A program made the translations under genes and the position numbers. A stretch of DNA of 51,074 bases from Flagellimonas aurea (GTDB lineage: Bacteria > Bacteroidota > Bacteroidia > Flavobacteriales > Flavobacteriaceae): the NCBI RefSeq assembly GCF_017313785.1, contig NZ_JAFLNL010000017.1, forward strand, positions 1-51,074, in the 5' to 3' direction. The notes under the pieces were generated by a model. It saw nothing but the letters and a program-made list of their open reading frames with translations, was not told the origin of the DNA and searched no databases. Shown one piece after another: positions 1 to 7,216 of this stretch; the stretch's first letter is position 1, and each line of letters starts with the position of its first letter.

Positions 1-121
1 CAACCACGAAAGAAGACATCAGTCCATCGACTATGAAAGACCCATTGATCTATTTAAAAGAGCAGCTTGATAATTATATTAGTTTTGTAGAAAACCTGTC
101 CTAAAGATCGGGGTATCTACA
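1..121 (+). mobile_element. Right end of an IS3-family insertion sequence (partial)
   Basis: Only the right end of the element lies in the window. It holds the last codons of a transposase (2-70), about 50 non-coding bases, and a terminal segment reading GATCGGGGTATCTACA that ends in CA near base 121, as IS3-family ends do. The adjacent SRPBCC gene matches its family up to this point and then stops at a TAG supplied by the element's terminal TGTAG, which places the junction near 121-122. The left end and the target duplication are outside the window, so the boundary is inferred. Confidence 0.7.
2..70 (+). CDS. IS3-family transposase OrfB, C-terminal fragment
   Basis: Frame 2 encodes the last 22 residues of an open frame that enters from the left edge and stops at TGA 68-70. 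It contains NHERRHQSIDYERP followed by DLFKRAA. This is the characteristic C-terminal tail of the DDE integrase-core transposases of the IS3 family, where an N-x-x-R-x-H-x-S-x-x-Y-x-x-P pattern follows the catalytic glutamate. The catalytic residues themselves lie outside the window. A second open frame overlaps it (bases 3-104) but resembles no known protein, so frame 2 is preferred. Confidence 0.7.
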   Translation, partial: NHERRHQSIDYERPIDLFKRAA

Positions 122-509
122 CTATAACAATATTTACGGTTGTTTTACCATTCTGTTCGCTAAAGCTCAAATCCCAATCTGAGCCGGGAAGGTTAGGATT
201 TGCGTCTTTATCAGCAAAAGCATTCAGATAGGTAAAATTGGATTTAGGGGTTATGGATTTGTACTTTTGAATGGCCCAATGTTCTTGACCTTCAGGTCCC
301 ACCATGACATAGAACCGCATACCACCTTCGCGAAAATCCATCTGTTTTGTTTTGGATATATAAGGTTTTGGGGCCCACCATTGGTCCAGCAGTTCTTTTT
401 TGGTAAAAGCATCCCAGACCAACGAAAGGTCTGCTGCAAATTCTTTGTCCACAAATACTGTTTTGGTTTTCTTGTCTACCTTAAAGTCAAAGAGCAAATT
501 GTTTTTCAT
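117..509 (-). CDS. SRPBCC (AHSA1-type) domain protein, C-terminus lost to IS insertion
   Basis: 130 residues of the START/Bet v1-like AHSA1 family: an N-terminal beta strand, the helix around VWDAFTKKELLDQWWAPKP (residues 30-50) and the MDFREGG strand. Family members in flavobacteria are, from memory, about 30 residues longer and end in a long amphipathic helix that closes the ligand cavity. Here the protein stops after TTVNIVIV at a TAG formed at the IS junction, so that helix is missing and the product is probably unfolded or inactive. The start overlaps the stop of the upstream ArsR-type gene (ATGA, 506-509), which means translational coupling. ArsR/AHSA1 pairs are common; the ligand is unknown. 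Confidence 0.8.
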   Translation of the reverse strand: MKNNLLFDFKVDKKTKTVFVDKEFAADLSLVWDAFTKKELLDQWWAPKPYISKTKQMDFREGGMRFYVMVGPEGQEHWAIQKYKSITPKSNFTYLNAFADKDANPNLPGSDWDLSFSEQNGKTTVNIVIV

Positions 510-826
510 TTTTTATCCTTTTTTAGATTTGATAATACATTGTCAAGTTGATCGAATCGTGACTCCCATATTTGTCGATATTGTTCGATCCATGCATCCA
601 CCTCCTGCAGTTTCTCTATTTTGAGAGAATAATGAATCTCCCTTCCTTGCTGTTCTTGTTTTACCAGGTCGCATTCTGATAGTATTTTCAGATGCTTGGA
701 AATGGATTGGCGTGAGGTATTGAAATTTTCCGCAATGGCATTAGGTGTCATGGCCTGTACCGCAATAAGTGCGATAATTGCCCTTCGTTTGGGGTCTGCA
801 ATCGCCTGAAACACATCTCTTCTCAT
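506..826 (-). CDS. ArsR/SmtB-family winged-helix transcriptional regulator
   Basis: 106 residues if started at the ATG at 826 (MRRDVFQAIADPKRR), the usual beginning of this family; a longer reading from 880 would run through the promoter and operator. The helix-turn-helix spans about residues 28-55 (MTPNAIAENFNTSRQSISKHLKIL), followed by the wing with QQGREIHYSL. No cysteine pair of the metal-sensing type is visible, so it belongs to the metal-independent group usually paired with AHSA1/SRPBCC genes, as here. Its stop overlaps the next gene's start by 4 bases. It probably represses its own operon through the palindrome at 837-876. Confidence 0.88.
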   Translation of the reverse strand: MRRDVFQAIADPKRRAIIALIAVQAMTPNAIAENFNTSRQSISKHLKILSECDLVKQEQQGREIHYSLKIEKLQEVDAWIEQYRQIWESRFDQLDNVLSNLKKDKK

Positions 827-836
827 AATTTTAAAT

Positions 837-876
837 GAAACCGATTGGTTGCAAATATATGCAACTATTTGGTTTC
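837..876 (-). promoter_or_regulatory. Operator palindrome overlapping the arsR-type promoter
   Basis: GAAACCGATTGGTTGCA (837-853) and TGCAACTATTTGGTTTC (860-876) form a 17-bp imperfect inverted repeat, 13 of 17 positions matching, around a 6-base centre. The minus-strand -7 element TATATTTG (859-852) lies at the centre of the repeat and a -33 TTG (880-878) sits 18 bases upstream, giving a consensus Bacteroidota promoter. A bound dimer would block the -7 element, which fits autorepression. Confidence 0.65.
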
Positions 877-955
877 GCAAAATTATTTTACAACTTTTCT
901 TTATGAAATTGAATTTTTGGTTTGCTTTTAAGGGAATGTATTATTGTGCGGACCC

Positions 956-1315
956 TTACTGATGATGTTGTCCAAAAGTCAACAAATTGTTGTCCGGATC
1001 CAAAAGGGAGAACTCTTTCTGCCCCCAGGGTTTTACCTCTAATTTTCCGTTCGGGTGTATTTTGGTATTTTTTGCCAGCAAGGATTGATAAAGCTCATCG
1101 ATGTTGTTCGTGCGTATGTAGACTTGGCCGTAGTTTTCTTTGGGGTCGATGTCCCGGAATTCAAAAAAATGGATTTGGACCTGATCTTTTTCCAACATTA
1201 GATAACCATCATAATCGGCGTTTCCAAATATGTTGAAGCCTAATTGACCGCAATAGAAATCACGTGTCGTTTTTTTATCTCGCATCGGAAGTTTCGGATT
1301 AATGTCGGTGAGCAT
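956..1315 (-). CDS. VOC-family (glyoxalase/bleomycin-resistance-like) protein
   Basis: 119 residues from the ATG at 1315; the frame is open to a TTG at 1339 but MLTDINPKLPMRD is the typical family start. Vicinal-oxygen-chelate fold: MRDKKTTRDFYCGQLGF is the first beta-alpha unit, QVQIHFFEF carries the central strand and its histidine, and EFSLLDPDNNLLTFGQ is the C-terminal strand with the D-P-D-N-N-L signature. Proteins of this type are often annotated as bleomycin resistance proteins, but sequence alone does not show a substrate. It is a single gene with no operon partner. Confidence 0.8.
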   Translation of the reverse strand: MLTDINPKLPMRDKKTTRDFYCGQLGFNIFGNADYDGYLMLEKDQVQIHFFEFRDIDPKENYGQVYIRTNNIDELYQSLLAKNTKIHPNGKLEVKPWGQKEFSLLDPDNNLLTFGQHHQ

Positions 1316-1402
1316 GGAAAATTGTTTTGTGTTGAACAATTAAGAAAAGATCATGCTTTTTAACCGTTAATCCTACAAAAAGATACTCCCACGAAATCTT
1401 TT

Positions 1403-2608
1403 TCATTCACGCATCCACATGGCGGGCCAATTATATTCTCTAGAAATGGCTCGTACTATTTCATGGACCAAAGGGAAACCATTGTCGGAATTTGTCATAA
1501 TTACCGCTCCACGACCCTTGTTGGCGAAGGATACTGCATAGCAAACAAATCCTGCATTTCCTCCTGTGTGCCTAAAACGAAAAGCGTCCCCATCTCCATC
1601 TATCCCAATTCCGATGCCACCCGCATTGGGTACCCTGGTCATCATTGTCCTTGCTGATTCTTGGCTCAGCAAACTACTATCTTCTCCACGATATGATTTT
1701 CCCAGTGCTATCATAAACAGGGCTAAATCGGTTGGATTGGTCCAAAGCCCGGCTGCTGCCTTTTCGGGGTAGATATGATAACCGCCATCCACAACTTTTC
1801 CATTTTCATTGTAGCCATTTGCAGTTAAACTATCCAACCTTTCTGGTAGTGGATAAGCAAAGGAACTGTTCTTCATTTCAGTTGGATTGAGTACCAAAGT
1901 GTTTAGTAGTTGGGGAAACGCTTCTCCGGTTACATCTTCCATCAACATTTGCAACACTTCCATTCCACCACCCGAATATAATTCGGACTCCCCAGGTTTT
2001 TGGACAACACGAACAGGTTCTGAATTCGTCATATCACTTCCTTGTACTATTTCCAAAAGCGTTGGGATCGAATCTTTTTTGTTGTAACCTTGGAAACCGG
2101 ATGTGCTTAAACCAGAAGTATGGCTCATAATTCTACGAGGTGTTACTTTTTCTATTTTGGTAAATTGATTATCGGGTACTTGCCATCTATCTAATTTTGA
2201 GTTTACATTTTCATTGAGGGAAAACTTGTTTTTTTCTATCAATTTAAATGCCGCAACACTGGCAACTGGTTTAGAAATCGAAGCTGCTTGAAAGAGAGTG
2301 CTTTCGTTTACATTTTTCCCTGTTTCCTTATTTTTTTTACCGTAGCCTTTTGACCAAAGGATTTTATTGTTGTCAAAAACCGTAATGCTGACCCCAGGTA
2401 CATTTAAGGCTTCCATTCTTGATTCAAGGGTAGTGGCTATGGAATCATTCTTGCCATTTTCGTCTATTTTGTAAATGTTGTTTTCAATCCTTGATTGTAT
2501 CAAGGATTCTTCTGCTATTGAGGAATTGACGATTTTCTTTTTTTTATCGGAATTGCATGCCAATGTCAAAAAGAAAATTACAATGAAGCTGAATTTGATT
2601 TTACGCAT
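1403..2608 (-). CDS. Serine hydrolase lipoprotein, class C beta-lactamase / PBP fold
   Basis: 401 residues. A lipoprotein signal (FFLTLAC, Cys18) precedes a lysine-rich linker. The beta-lactamase-related fold is marked by SISK (S110-x-x-K113, nucleophile and general base), a YSG motif near residue 212 and an HTG motif near 349 (FRHTGGNAGF). This family covers penicillin-binding-protein-like DD-peptidases, esterases and AmpC-like enzymes. A lipid-anchored member with this layout is more likely a peptidase or esterase than a resistance enzyme, but that is inference. The expected product would sit on the periplasmic side of a membrane. It has no operon partner. Confidence 0.85.
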   Translation of the reverse strand: MRKIKFSFIVIFFLTLACNSDKKKKIVNSSIAEESLIQSRIENNIYKIDENGKNDSIATTLESRMEALNVPGVSITVFDNNKILWSKGYGKKNKETGKNVNESTLFQAASISKPVASVAAFKLIEKNKFSLNENVNSKLDRWQVPDNQFTKIEKVTPRRIMSHTSGLSTSGFQGYNKKDSIPTLLEIVQGSDMTNSEPVRVVQKPGESELYSGGGMEVLQMLMEDVTGEAFPQLLNTLVLNPTEMKNSSFAYPLPERLDSLTANGYNENGKVVDGGYHIYPEKAAAGLWTNPTDLALFMIALGKSYRGEDSSLLSQESARTMMTRVPNAGGIGIGIDGDGDAFRFRHTGGNAGFVCYAVSFANKGRGAVIMTNSDNGFPLVHEIVRAISREYNWPAMWMRE

Positions 2609-2761
2609 TATTTAATGGTTTTAGGAGATGAATTAATTCAAAGACGGTATTTTTTCTTGAGTGTTGCAAACTCAAATGGAAACCAATAGATAAAGCGATA
2701 TCCAACAACTTAAGAACGATTCGGTAGAGGTAAGGAATTTCGCTAGTTTTTGTTATAACCT

Positions 2762-2793
2762 CAAAAACAAAAAAAACGCCCAAAGGGCGCTTT
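2762..2793 (-). terminator. Rho-independent terminator of the LysM gene
   Basis: On the minus strand a short GC stem GCGCCC-TTT-GGGCG (bases about 2790 to 2777) is followed by a run of mostly T (bases 2776-2762). It lies about 30 bases beyond the stop of the LysM gene and ends that transcript before the serine hydrolase gene. Confidence 0.75.
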
Positions 2794-2818
2794 TCAAATA
2801 GTTTAGTTTTTAAGTCTC

Positions 2819-3199
2819 TTACAAATTCGGAATCTTCAACACTTGGTCCGGATGTATAACATCGGGATTCTTTAATTGATCGGTGTTCGATTCGAATATT
2901 TTATTGTATTTCATCGGGTCCCCGTAGTAATGCTTGGAAATCTTGCTTAAAGATTCCCCACTTTTTACAGTGTGGTATGCATATACGGAATCATCCTCCA
3001 CCGTTATATTTGCTTTAATGTCCGAAGGGTTTTCGCCACCTATTTCTTTGATTTTGTCCCACAGCAAGTTTTTTTCATACTGGGTCTTGGTCATTCCCTT
3101 TATTTTTAAAACGTCGCCTTCAACGTTTACATCGCCGTTTTTCACTTCCAATTTCTCACCTAGGTCCAATACAGGTTGATACTTTGCTTTTACACTCAT
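2819..3199 (-). CDS. BON-LysM peptidoglycan-associated protein (Kbp/YgaU-like)
   Basis: 126 residues. The N-terminal half (about residues 10-70, with VNVEGDVLKIKGMTKTQYEKN) resembles a shortened BON domain. The C-terminal half (about 74-125, YHTVKSGESLSKISKHYYG to VLKIPNL) is one LysM repeat. The order BON then LysM is that of E. coli Kbp/YgaU, a soluble potassium-binding protein of about 149 residues. As in Kbp no signal peptide is visible, so a cytoplasmic location is possible even though LysM usually binds peptidoglycan. A single-gene unit with its own terminator. Confidence 0.82.
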   Translation of the reverse strand: MSVKAKYQPVLDLGEKLEVKNGDVNVEGDVLKIKGMTKTQYEKNLLWDKIKEIGGENPSDIKANITVEDDSVYAYHTVKSGESLSKISKHYYGDPMKYNKIFESNTDQLKNPDVIHPDQVLKIPNL

Positions 3200-3311
3200 A
3201 AGGGTACTTTTTTATAGTTAATAAATTAGAACTCTCAAGATAATCAATCTGGCTTTATTTTGCCATTAAATAATTGTAATACTTTTTTTGCGGAAACCTT
3301 GCTTGTATACT

Positions 3312-3341
3312 TTGTATATCAATAATTTAATTGTATTTTTG
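3312..3341 (+). promoter_or_regulatory. Promoter of rpsA
   Basis: -33 TTG at 3312-3314, 19-base spacer, and -7 TATTTTTG at 3334-3341 match the Bacteroidota primary sigma consensus. The predicted start near 3348 leaves a 5' leader of about 115 bases before rpsA. Confidence 0.7.
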
Positions 3342-3344
3342 CAC

Positions 3345-3376
3345 CCCTTTTGGCAAGGAGGCAAGAGAAAAAAGGG
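3345..3376 (+). other. Hairpin in the rpsA 5' leader
   Basis: CCCTTTT (3345-3351) pairs with AAAAGGG (3370-3376) at the very 5' end of the predicted transcript, enclosing an 18-base loop that contains GGCAAGGAGGCAAG. It is not followed by a T run and so is not a terminator. A role in S1 autoregulation or mRNA stability is possible but not shown. Confidence 0.4.
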
Positions 3377-3462
3377 AATTTAGAAAATCAATTTAAAACC
3401 ACTTCCGCGGTAATTGTTCAACTCTTGTAAAAACGTGGAATACAAATTTTAATCAGCAAAGC

Positions 3463-5298
3463 ATGGCTGAAGAAAAGCAAAACGTTGAGGTAGAAGAAAC
3501 TACCGCAGCACCAGTAAAAGAAGAAACACAACCCCAACAAGATCCAAAGGAATTTCTTGAAAATTTTGATTGGGACAAGTACGAAGAAGGAATTGAGCGC
3601 GTAGACGATACTAAGCTTAAGGAATTCGAAACACTTGTAGAGGAAAACTTTGTGGACACTGCCGATGAGGAAGTAGTGGAAGGAGAAGTTGTCCACATGA
3701 CGGACCGTGAGGCCATCATTGACATCAATGCCAAGTCCGAAGGTGTAATTTCCTTGAATGAGTTCCGATACAATCCAGACCTGAAAGTTGGAGATAAAGT
3801 TGAGGTGCTTATTGATATCCGTGAAGACAAGACCGGTCAATTGGTATTGTCTCACAGAAAAGCAAGAACCATTAAGGCGTGGGAGCGTGTTAACAACGCC
3901 CACGACAAAGAAGAAATCGTAACTGGATTCGTAAAATGTCGTACCAAAGGAGGTATGATCGTTGACGTATTCGGCATCGAGGCATTCTTGCCAGGTTCTC
4001 AAATCGATGTGAAGCCTATCCGTGATTACGATCAGTACGTAGGCAAGACCATGGAGTTCAAAGTAGTGAAGATCAACCACGAGTTCAAGAACGTAGTGGT
4101 ATCTCACAAAGCTTTGATCGAAGCGGACATCGAAGAACAGAAAAAAGAGATCATCGGCCAGTTGGAAAAAGGTCAAGTATTGGAAGGTGTCGTCAAGAAC
4201 ATTACATCTTACGGGGTATTTATCGACCTTGGAGGTGTGGATGGATTGGTACACATTACCGACCTTTCTTGGAGCCGTATCAACCACCCGAACGAGGTTG
4301 TGGACCTAGACCAGAAATTGAACGTTGTTATCCTTGATTTTGATGATAACAAATCAAGAATCCAGTTGGGTCTTAAGCAATTGGAGAAGCACCCATGGGA
4401 TGCCCTAGGTGATGAGATCAAAGTTGGTGACAAGGTAAAAGGTAAAGTAGTTGTAATCGCTGATTATGGTGCATTTATCGAAGTTGCAGAAGGTGTTGAA
4501 GGATTGATCCACGTTTCTGAAATGTCTTGGAGCACTCACCTTAGATCTGCCCAGGATTTCGTAAATGTAGGTGATGAGGTTGAAGCTGTTGTGCTGACCT
4601 TGGATAGGGAAGATCGTAAAATGTCGTTGGGTATCAAGCAATTGACTCCAGACCCATGGACCGATATCACTTCTAAATATCCTGTTGGATCAAGACACAA
4701 AGGAATCGTTAGAAACTTTACCAACTTTGGTGTATTCGTAGAGTTGGAAGAAGGAATCGACGGTTTGATCTATATCTCCGACCTTTCTTGGACAAAGAAA
4801 ATCAAGCACCCATCCGAATTTGTTACCGTAGGTGACACGTTGGAAGTGGAAGTATTGGAATTGGACGTAGAAGGACGCAAATTGAGCCTTGGTCACAAGC
4901 AGACCACAGAGAATCCTTGGGACAAATATTCCGATGAGTTCGCTGAAGGCACAGTGCACACTGCTGCAATCGCAGAGGTTGTTGACAAAGGAGCTACTAT
5001 CAACTTTAACGAGGACATCGTTGGGTTTGTTCCACAACGTCACATGGAAAAAGAAGACGGCAAGAAGCTTCAAAAAGGAGAAGAGGCCGAATTCAAGATC
5101 ATCGAGTTCAACAAAGATTTCAAGAGAGTTGTGGCCAGCCACACTGCCATCTTTAGAGAGCAAGAAGATAGAAATGTGAAGGCTGCTGCCAAGAAAAGAG
5201 CTGCATCTAGTGATGAAGCTGCTCCGACCCTTGGAGATGCCAACTCACAGTTGCAAGCATTGAAAGACAAGATGGAAGCTGATTCCAAGAAAAAGTAA
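3463..5298 (+). CDS. rpsA: 30S ribosomal protein S1
   Basis: 611 residues. After an acidic, glutamate-rich N-terminal tail of about 70 residues come six S1 (OB-fold) domains. Their first strands read EGEVVHMTDREAIIDINAK, VTGFVKCRTKGGMIVDVFG, LEGVVKNITSYGVFIDLGG, VKGKVVVIADYGAFIEVAE, HKGIVRNFTNFGVFVELEE and VHTAAIAEVVDKGATINF. Domains 3 to 5 are the most canonical, with the GLVHITDLSW-type strand. A lysine- and alanine-rich tail follows. S1 recruits mRNA to the 30S subunit, which matters in a lineage with few Shine-Dalgarno sites. It has its own promoter, leader and strong terminator. Confidence 0.97.
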   Translation: MAEEKQNVEVEETTAAPVKEETQPQQDPKEFLENFDWDKYEEGIERVDDTKLKEFETLVEENFVDTADEEVVEGEVVHMTDREAIIDINAKSEGVISLNEFRYNPDLKVGDKVEVLIDIREDKTGQLVLSHRKARTIKAWERVNNAHDKEEIVTGFVKCRTKGGMIVDVFGIEAFLPGSQIDVKPIRDYDQYVGKTMEFKVVKINHEFKNVVVSHKALIEADIEEQKKEIIGQLEKGQVLEGVVKNITSYGVFIDLGGVDGLVHITDLSWSRINHPNEVVDLDQKLNVVILDFDDNKSRIQLGLKQLEKHPWDALGDEIKVGDKVKGKVVVIADYGAFIEVAEGVEGLIHVSEMSWSTHLRSAQDFVNVGDEVEAVVLTLDREDRKMSLGIKQLTPDPWTDITSKYPVGSRHKGIVRNFTNFGVFVELEEGIDGLIYISDLSWTKKIKHPSEFVTVGDTLEVEVLELDVEGRKLSLGHKQTTENPWDKYSDEFAEGTVHTAAIAEVVDKGATINFNEDIVGFVPQRHMEKEDGKKLQKGEEAEFKIIEFNKDFKRVVASHTAIFREQEDRNVKAAAKKRAASSDEAAPTLGDANSQLQALKDKMEADSKKK

Positions 5299-5318
5299 TC
5301 AGACTTTTCAATGATACA

Positions 5319-5347
5319 AAGCCCCGCTGGAAACAGACGGGGCTTTT
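5319..5347 (+). terminator. Rho-independent terminator of rpsA
   Basis: AAGCCCCG and CGGGGCTT enclose a 12-base loop and run into TTTTTT. The hairpin begins about 20 bases after the rpsA stop and separates rpsA from the pyrR promoter. Confidence 0.85.
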
Positions 5348-5375
5348 TTATGTCCCGAAAATTTAAAGAATTCCT

Positions 5376-5383
5376 TACTTTTG
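5376..5383 (+). promoter_or_regulatory. -7 promoter element upstream of pyrR
   Basis: TACTTTTG fits TAnnTTTG; no TTG is present at the expected -33 distance. The predicted start near 5390 leaves only about 20 bases before the pyrR ATG, so there is no room for an attenuator leader. Confidence 0.5.
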
Positions 5384-5412
5384 TATTCAACCGAGTTGGT
5401 CGCACATAGCAT

Positions 5413-5949
5413 ATGAGTCAAAAAGTTCTGCTTACTTCAAAGGAAATCAACATCATACTGCACCGGTTGGCCTGTCAACTAATGGAAAATCATTTGGACT
5501 TTACCCATACCGCATTGATCGGTATTCAGCCCAGAGGTGTTTTTTTGGCAGAACGATTGGTAAAGATTCTCAAAAAGGAATACAAGATCAAGCATATTGA
5601 TCTTGGTTTCTTGGACATCACTTTTTTTAGGGACGATTTTGGACGAGGGGAAATCCTCAAGGCCAATTCCACACAGATGAATTTTTTGGTGGAGGACAAA
5701 AAAGTCGTGTTCATTGATGATGTACTTTACACGGGAAGAAGCATCAGGGCGGCCCTTACGGCCATCCAATCCTTTGGAAGACCGAGCAACATAGAACTCT
5801 TGACCTTGATCGATAGGCGATTTAGCCGACATTTGCCCATACAGCCAACCTATCGCGGTAGACAGGTGGATGCCATAAACGAGGAAAAAGTCAAGGTAAT
5901 GTGGGAAGAAAACGACGGTGAAGATAAAGTATATTTAGTAAGCAAATAA
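5413..5949 (+). CDS. pyrR: PyrR: pyr regulator / uracil phosphoribosyltransferase
   Basis: 178 residues, the usual PyrR length. The type I phosphoribosyltransferase fold is shown by the PRPP-binding loop VVFIDDVLYTGRSIRAAL at about residues 97-114 and by the IGIQPRGVFLAERL segment near residue 36. PyrR proteins bind pyr mRNA in Firmicutes and have uracil phosphoribosyltransferase activity. Here the gene precedes pyrB by 6 bases, so they are cotranscribed. No anti-terminator/terminator leader is visible upstream; the protein may act mainly as an enzyme or at a site elsewhere. Confidence 0.93.
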   Translation: MSQKVLLTSKEINIILHRLACQLMENHLDFTHTALIGIQPRGVFLAERLVKILKKEYKIKHIDLGFLDITFFRDDFGRGEILKANSTQMNFLVEDKKVVFIDDVLYTGRSIRAALTAIQSFGRPSNIELLTLIDRRFSRHLPIQPTYRGRQVDAINEEKVKVMWEENDGEDKVYLVSK

Positions 5950-5955
5950 TAGAAA

Positions 5956-6882
5956 ATGAGCGAGTTAAGTGTAAATCACTTGTTGGGAATAAAATATCTG
6001 AACAAAAAGGATATATCGCTCATTTTTGAAACGGCAGACCATTTTAAAGAAGTGATCAACCGTTCCATTAAAAAAGTGCCCACGCTACGGGACATAACCA
6101 TAGCCAATATCTTTTTTGAGAACAGTACCCGTACCAAGCTCTCTTTTGAACTCGCGGAAAAACGGCTTTCTGCCGATGTGGTGAACTTTTCGGCAGGGCA
6201 ATCCTCCGTGAAGAAGGGAGAGACCCTTATCGATACCGTGAACAATATCCTGTCCATGAAGGTGGATGTGGTGGTGATGCGGCATCCCAATCCAGGAGCT
6301 GGAATATTCTTGTCCCAACACGTGAAGGCATCTATTGTAAATGCAGGTGATGGTGCCCATGAGCATCCCACACAGGCTTTGTTGGATTCCTTTTCCATAC
6401 GGGAAAAATTAGGTGATGTAGGTGGAAAAAATGTGGTGATCGTTGGGGATATCCTGCATTCCAGAGTAGCCCTTTCCAATATTTTTGCACTTAAATTGCA
6501 AGGCGCCAATGTAAAAGTCTGCGGTCCAAAAACCCTTATTCCCAAACATATTGAATCCTTGGGCGTCGGAGTGGAAACGAACCTAAGAAAAGCCTTGGAA
6601 TGGTGCGATGTGGCCAACATGCTCCGTGTGCAGAACGAACGGATGGATATCAGCTATTTTCCGTCCACTCGTGAGTACACCCAGCAATTCGGGGTCAACA
6701 AGGAACTGCTGAACAGTCTGGACAAACAAATTGTGATCATGCACCCGGGCCCTATCAACCGAGGCGTGGAAATTACAAGTGATGTGGCCGATTCCGACCA
6801 GTCCATCATATTGCATCAGGTGGAAAACGGAGTGGCCGTGCGAATGGCCGTACTTTACCTATTGGCATCAAAAATTAAGTAA
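5956..6882 (+). CDS. pyrB: Aspartate carbamoyltransferase catalytic subunit
   Basis: 308 residues, the standard length. It condenses carbamoyl phosphate with aspartate in the first committed step of pyrimidine synthesis. The carbamoyl-phosphate loop FFENSTRTKLSFE is near residues 53-65, HPTQALLD near 135 (histidine at the active site), and RVQNERM and HPGPINRG in the aspartate domain. No regulatory pyrI gene is adjacent, so a trimeric unregulated enzyme or a distant partner is likely. Cotranscribed with pyrR; the next gene starts 2 bases after the stop. Confidence 0.96.
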   Translation: MSELSVNHLLGIKYLNKKDISLIFETADHFKEVINRSIKKVPTLRDITIANIFFENSTRTKLSFELAEKRLSADVVNFSAGQSSVKKGETLIDTVNNILSMKVDVVVMRHPNPGAGIFLSQHVKASIVNAGDGAHEHPTQALLDSFSIREKLGDVGGKNVVIVGDILHSRVALSNIFALKLQGANVKVCGPKTLIPKHIESLGVGVETNLRKALEWCDVANMLRVQNERMDISYFPSTREYTQQFGVNKELLNSLDKQIVIMHPGPINRGVEITSDVADSDQSIILHQVENGVAVRMAVLYLLASKIK

Positions 6883-6883
6883 C

Positions 6884-7216
6884 ATGATTTTCGACAAAGA
6901 CGGGACAACAACCATTGTTTTTCAGGAAAAAACCACACTATCGGGATTTTTGGAGAACCTCAATAAGGCTTATCCCAAAATAAAGCACGACAACATTGTA
7001 ATCAACCTTTTTTCATTTGACAAACTGAAGGTCAACGATGTCTTGGAATTTTTGGAGCTTTCCAACACCCATAAAGCTGGTGGTCAATCCTTCGTTTTGG
7101 TGACCGATAAGTTAAGTTATGATGAAGTTCCCGACGAGATCAGCGTGGTACCTACCCTGCAAGAGGCCAAGGACCTTATCGAAATGGAGGAAATTGAACG
7201 CGACCTAGGAATATGA
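6884..7216 (+). CDS. Small STAS-like protein of unknown function upstream of rnz
   Basis: 110 residues from the ATG at 6884, just after the pyrB stop; the open frame extends upstream inside pyrB but that part is out-of-frame shadow. The pattern of a hydrophobic strand (NIVINLFSFD), a helix (LKVNDVLEFLELSNTH), another strand (SFVLVTD) and an acidic C-terminal helix resembles the alpha/beta STAS fold of anti-anti-sigma proteins, but the usual phosphorylatable serine motif is not obvious. Its stop overlaps the rnz start (ATGA, 7213-7216), so it is coupled to rnz. Function not known. Confidence 0.8.
   Translation: MIFDKDGTTTIVFQEKTTLSGFLENLNKAYPKIKHDNIVINLFSFDKLKVNDVLEFLELSNTHKAGGQSFVLVTDKLSYDEVPDEISVVPTLQEAKDLIEMEEIERDLGI

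Noticed and set aside
3..104. Open frame 3 at the left edge (ending in DNYISFVENLS)
   Set aside because: It overlaps the recognisable IS3 transposase tail in frame 2 and resembles nothing known; chance open frame in AT-rich DNA.
2601..2783. Minus-strand ORF of 60 codons between the LysM and serine hydrolase genes
   Set aside because: It begins inside the terminator region and overlaps the next start; no family features.
3418..4287. Minus-strand ORF of 289 codons opposite rpsA
   Set aside because: Shadow of the rpsA codon pattern; Tyr/Phe-rich with no family resemblance.
5976..6620. Minus-strand ORF of 214 codons opposite pyrB
   Set aside because: Antisense shadow of a clearly real gene.
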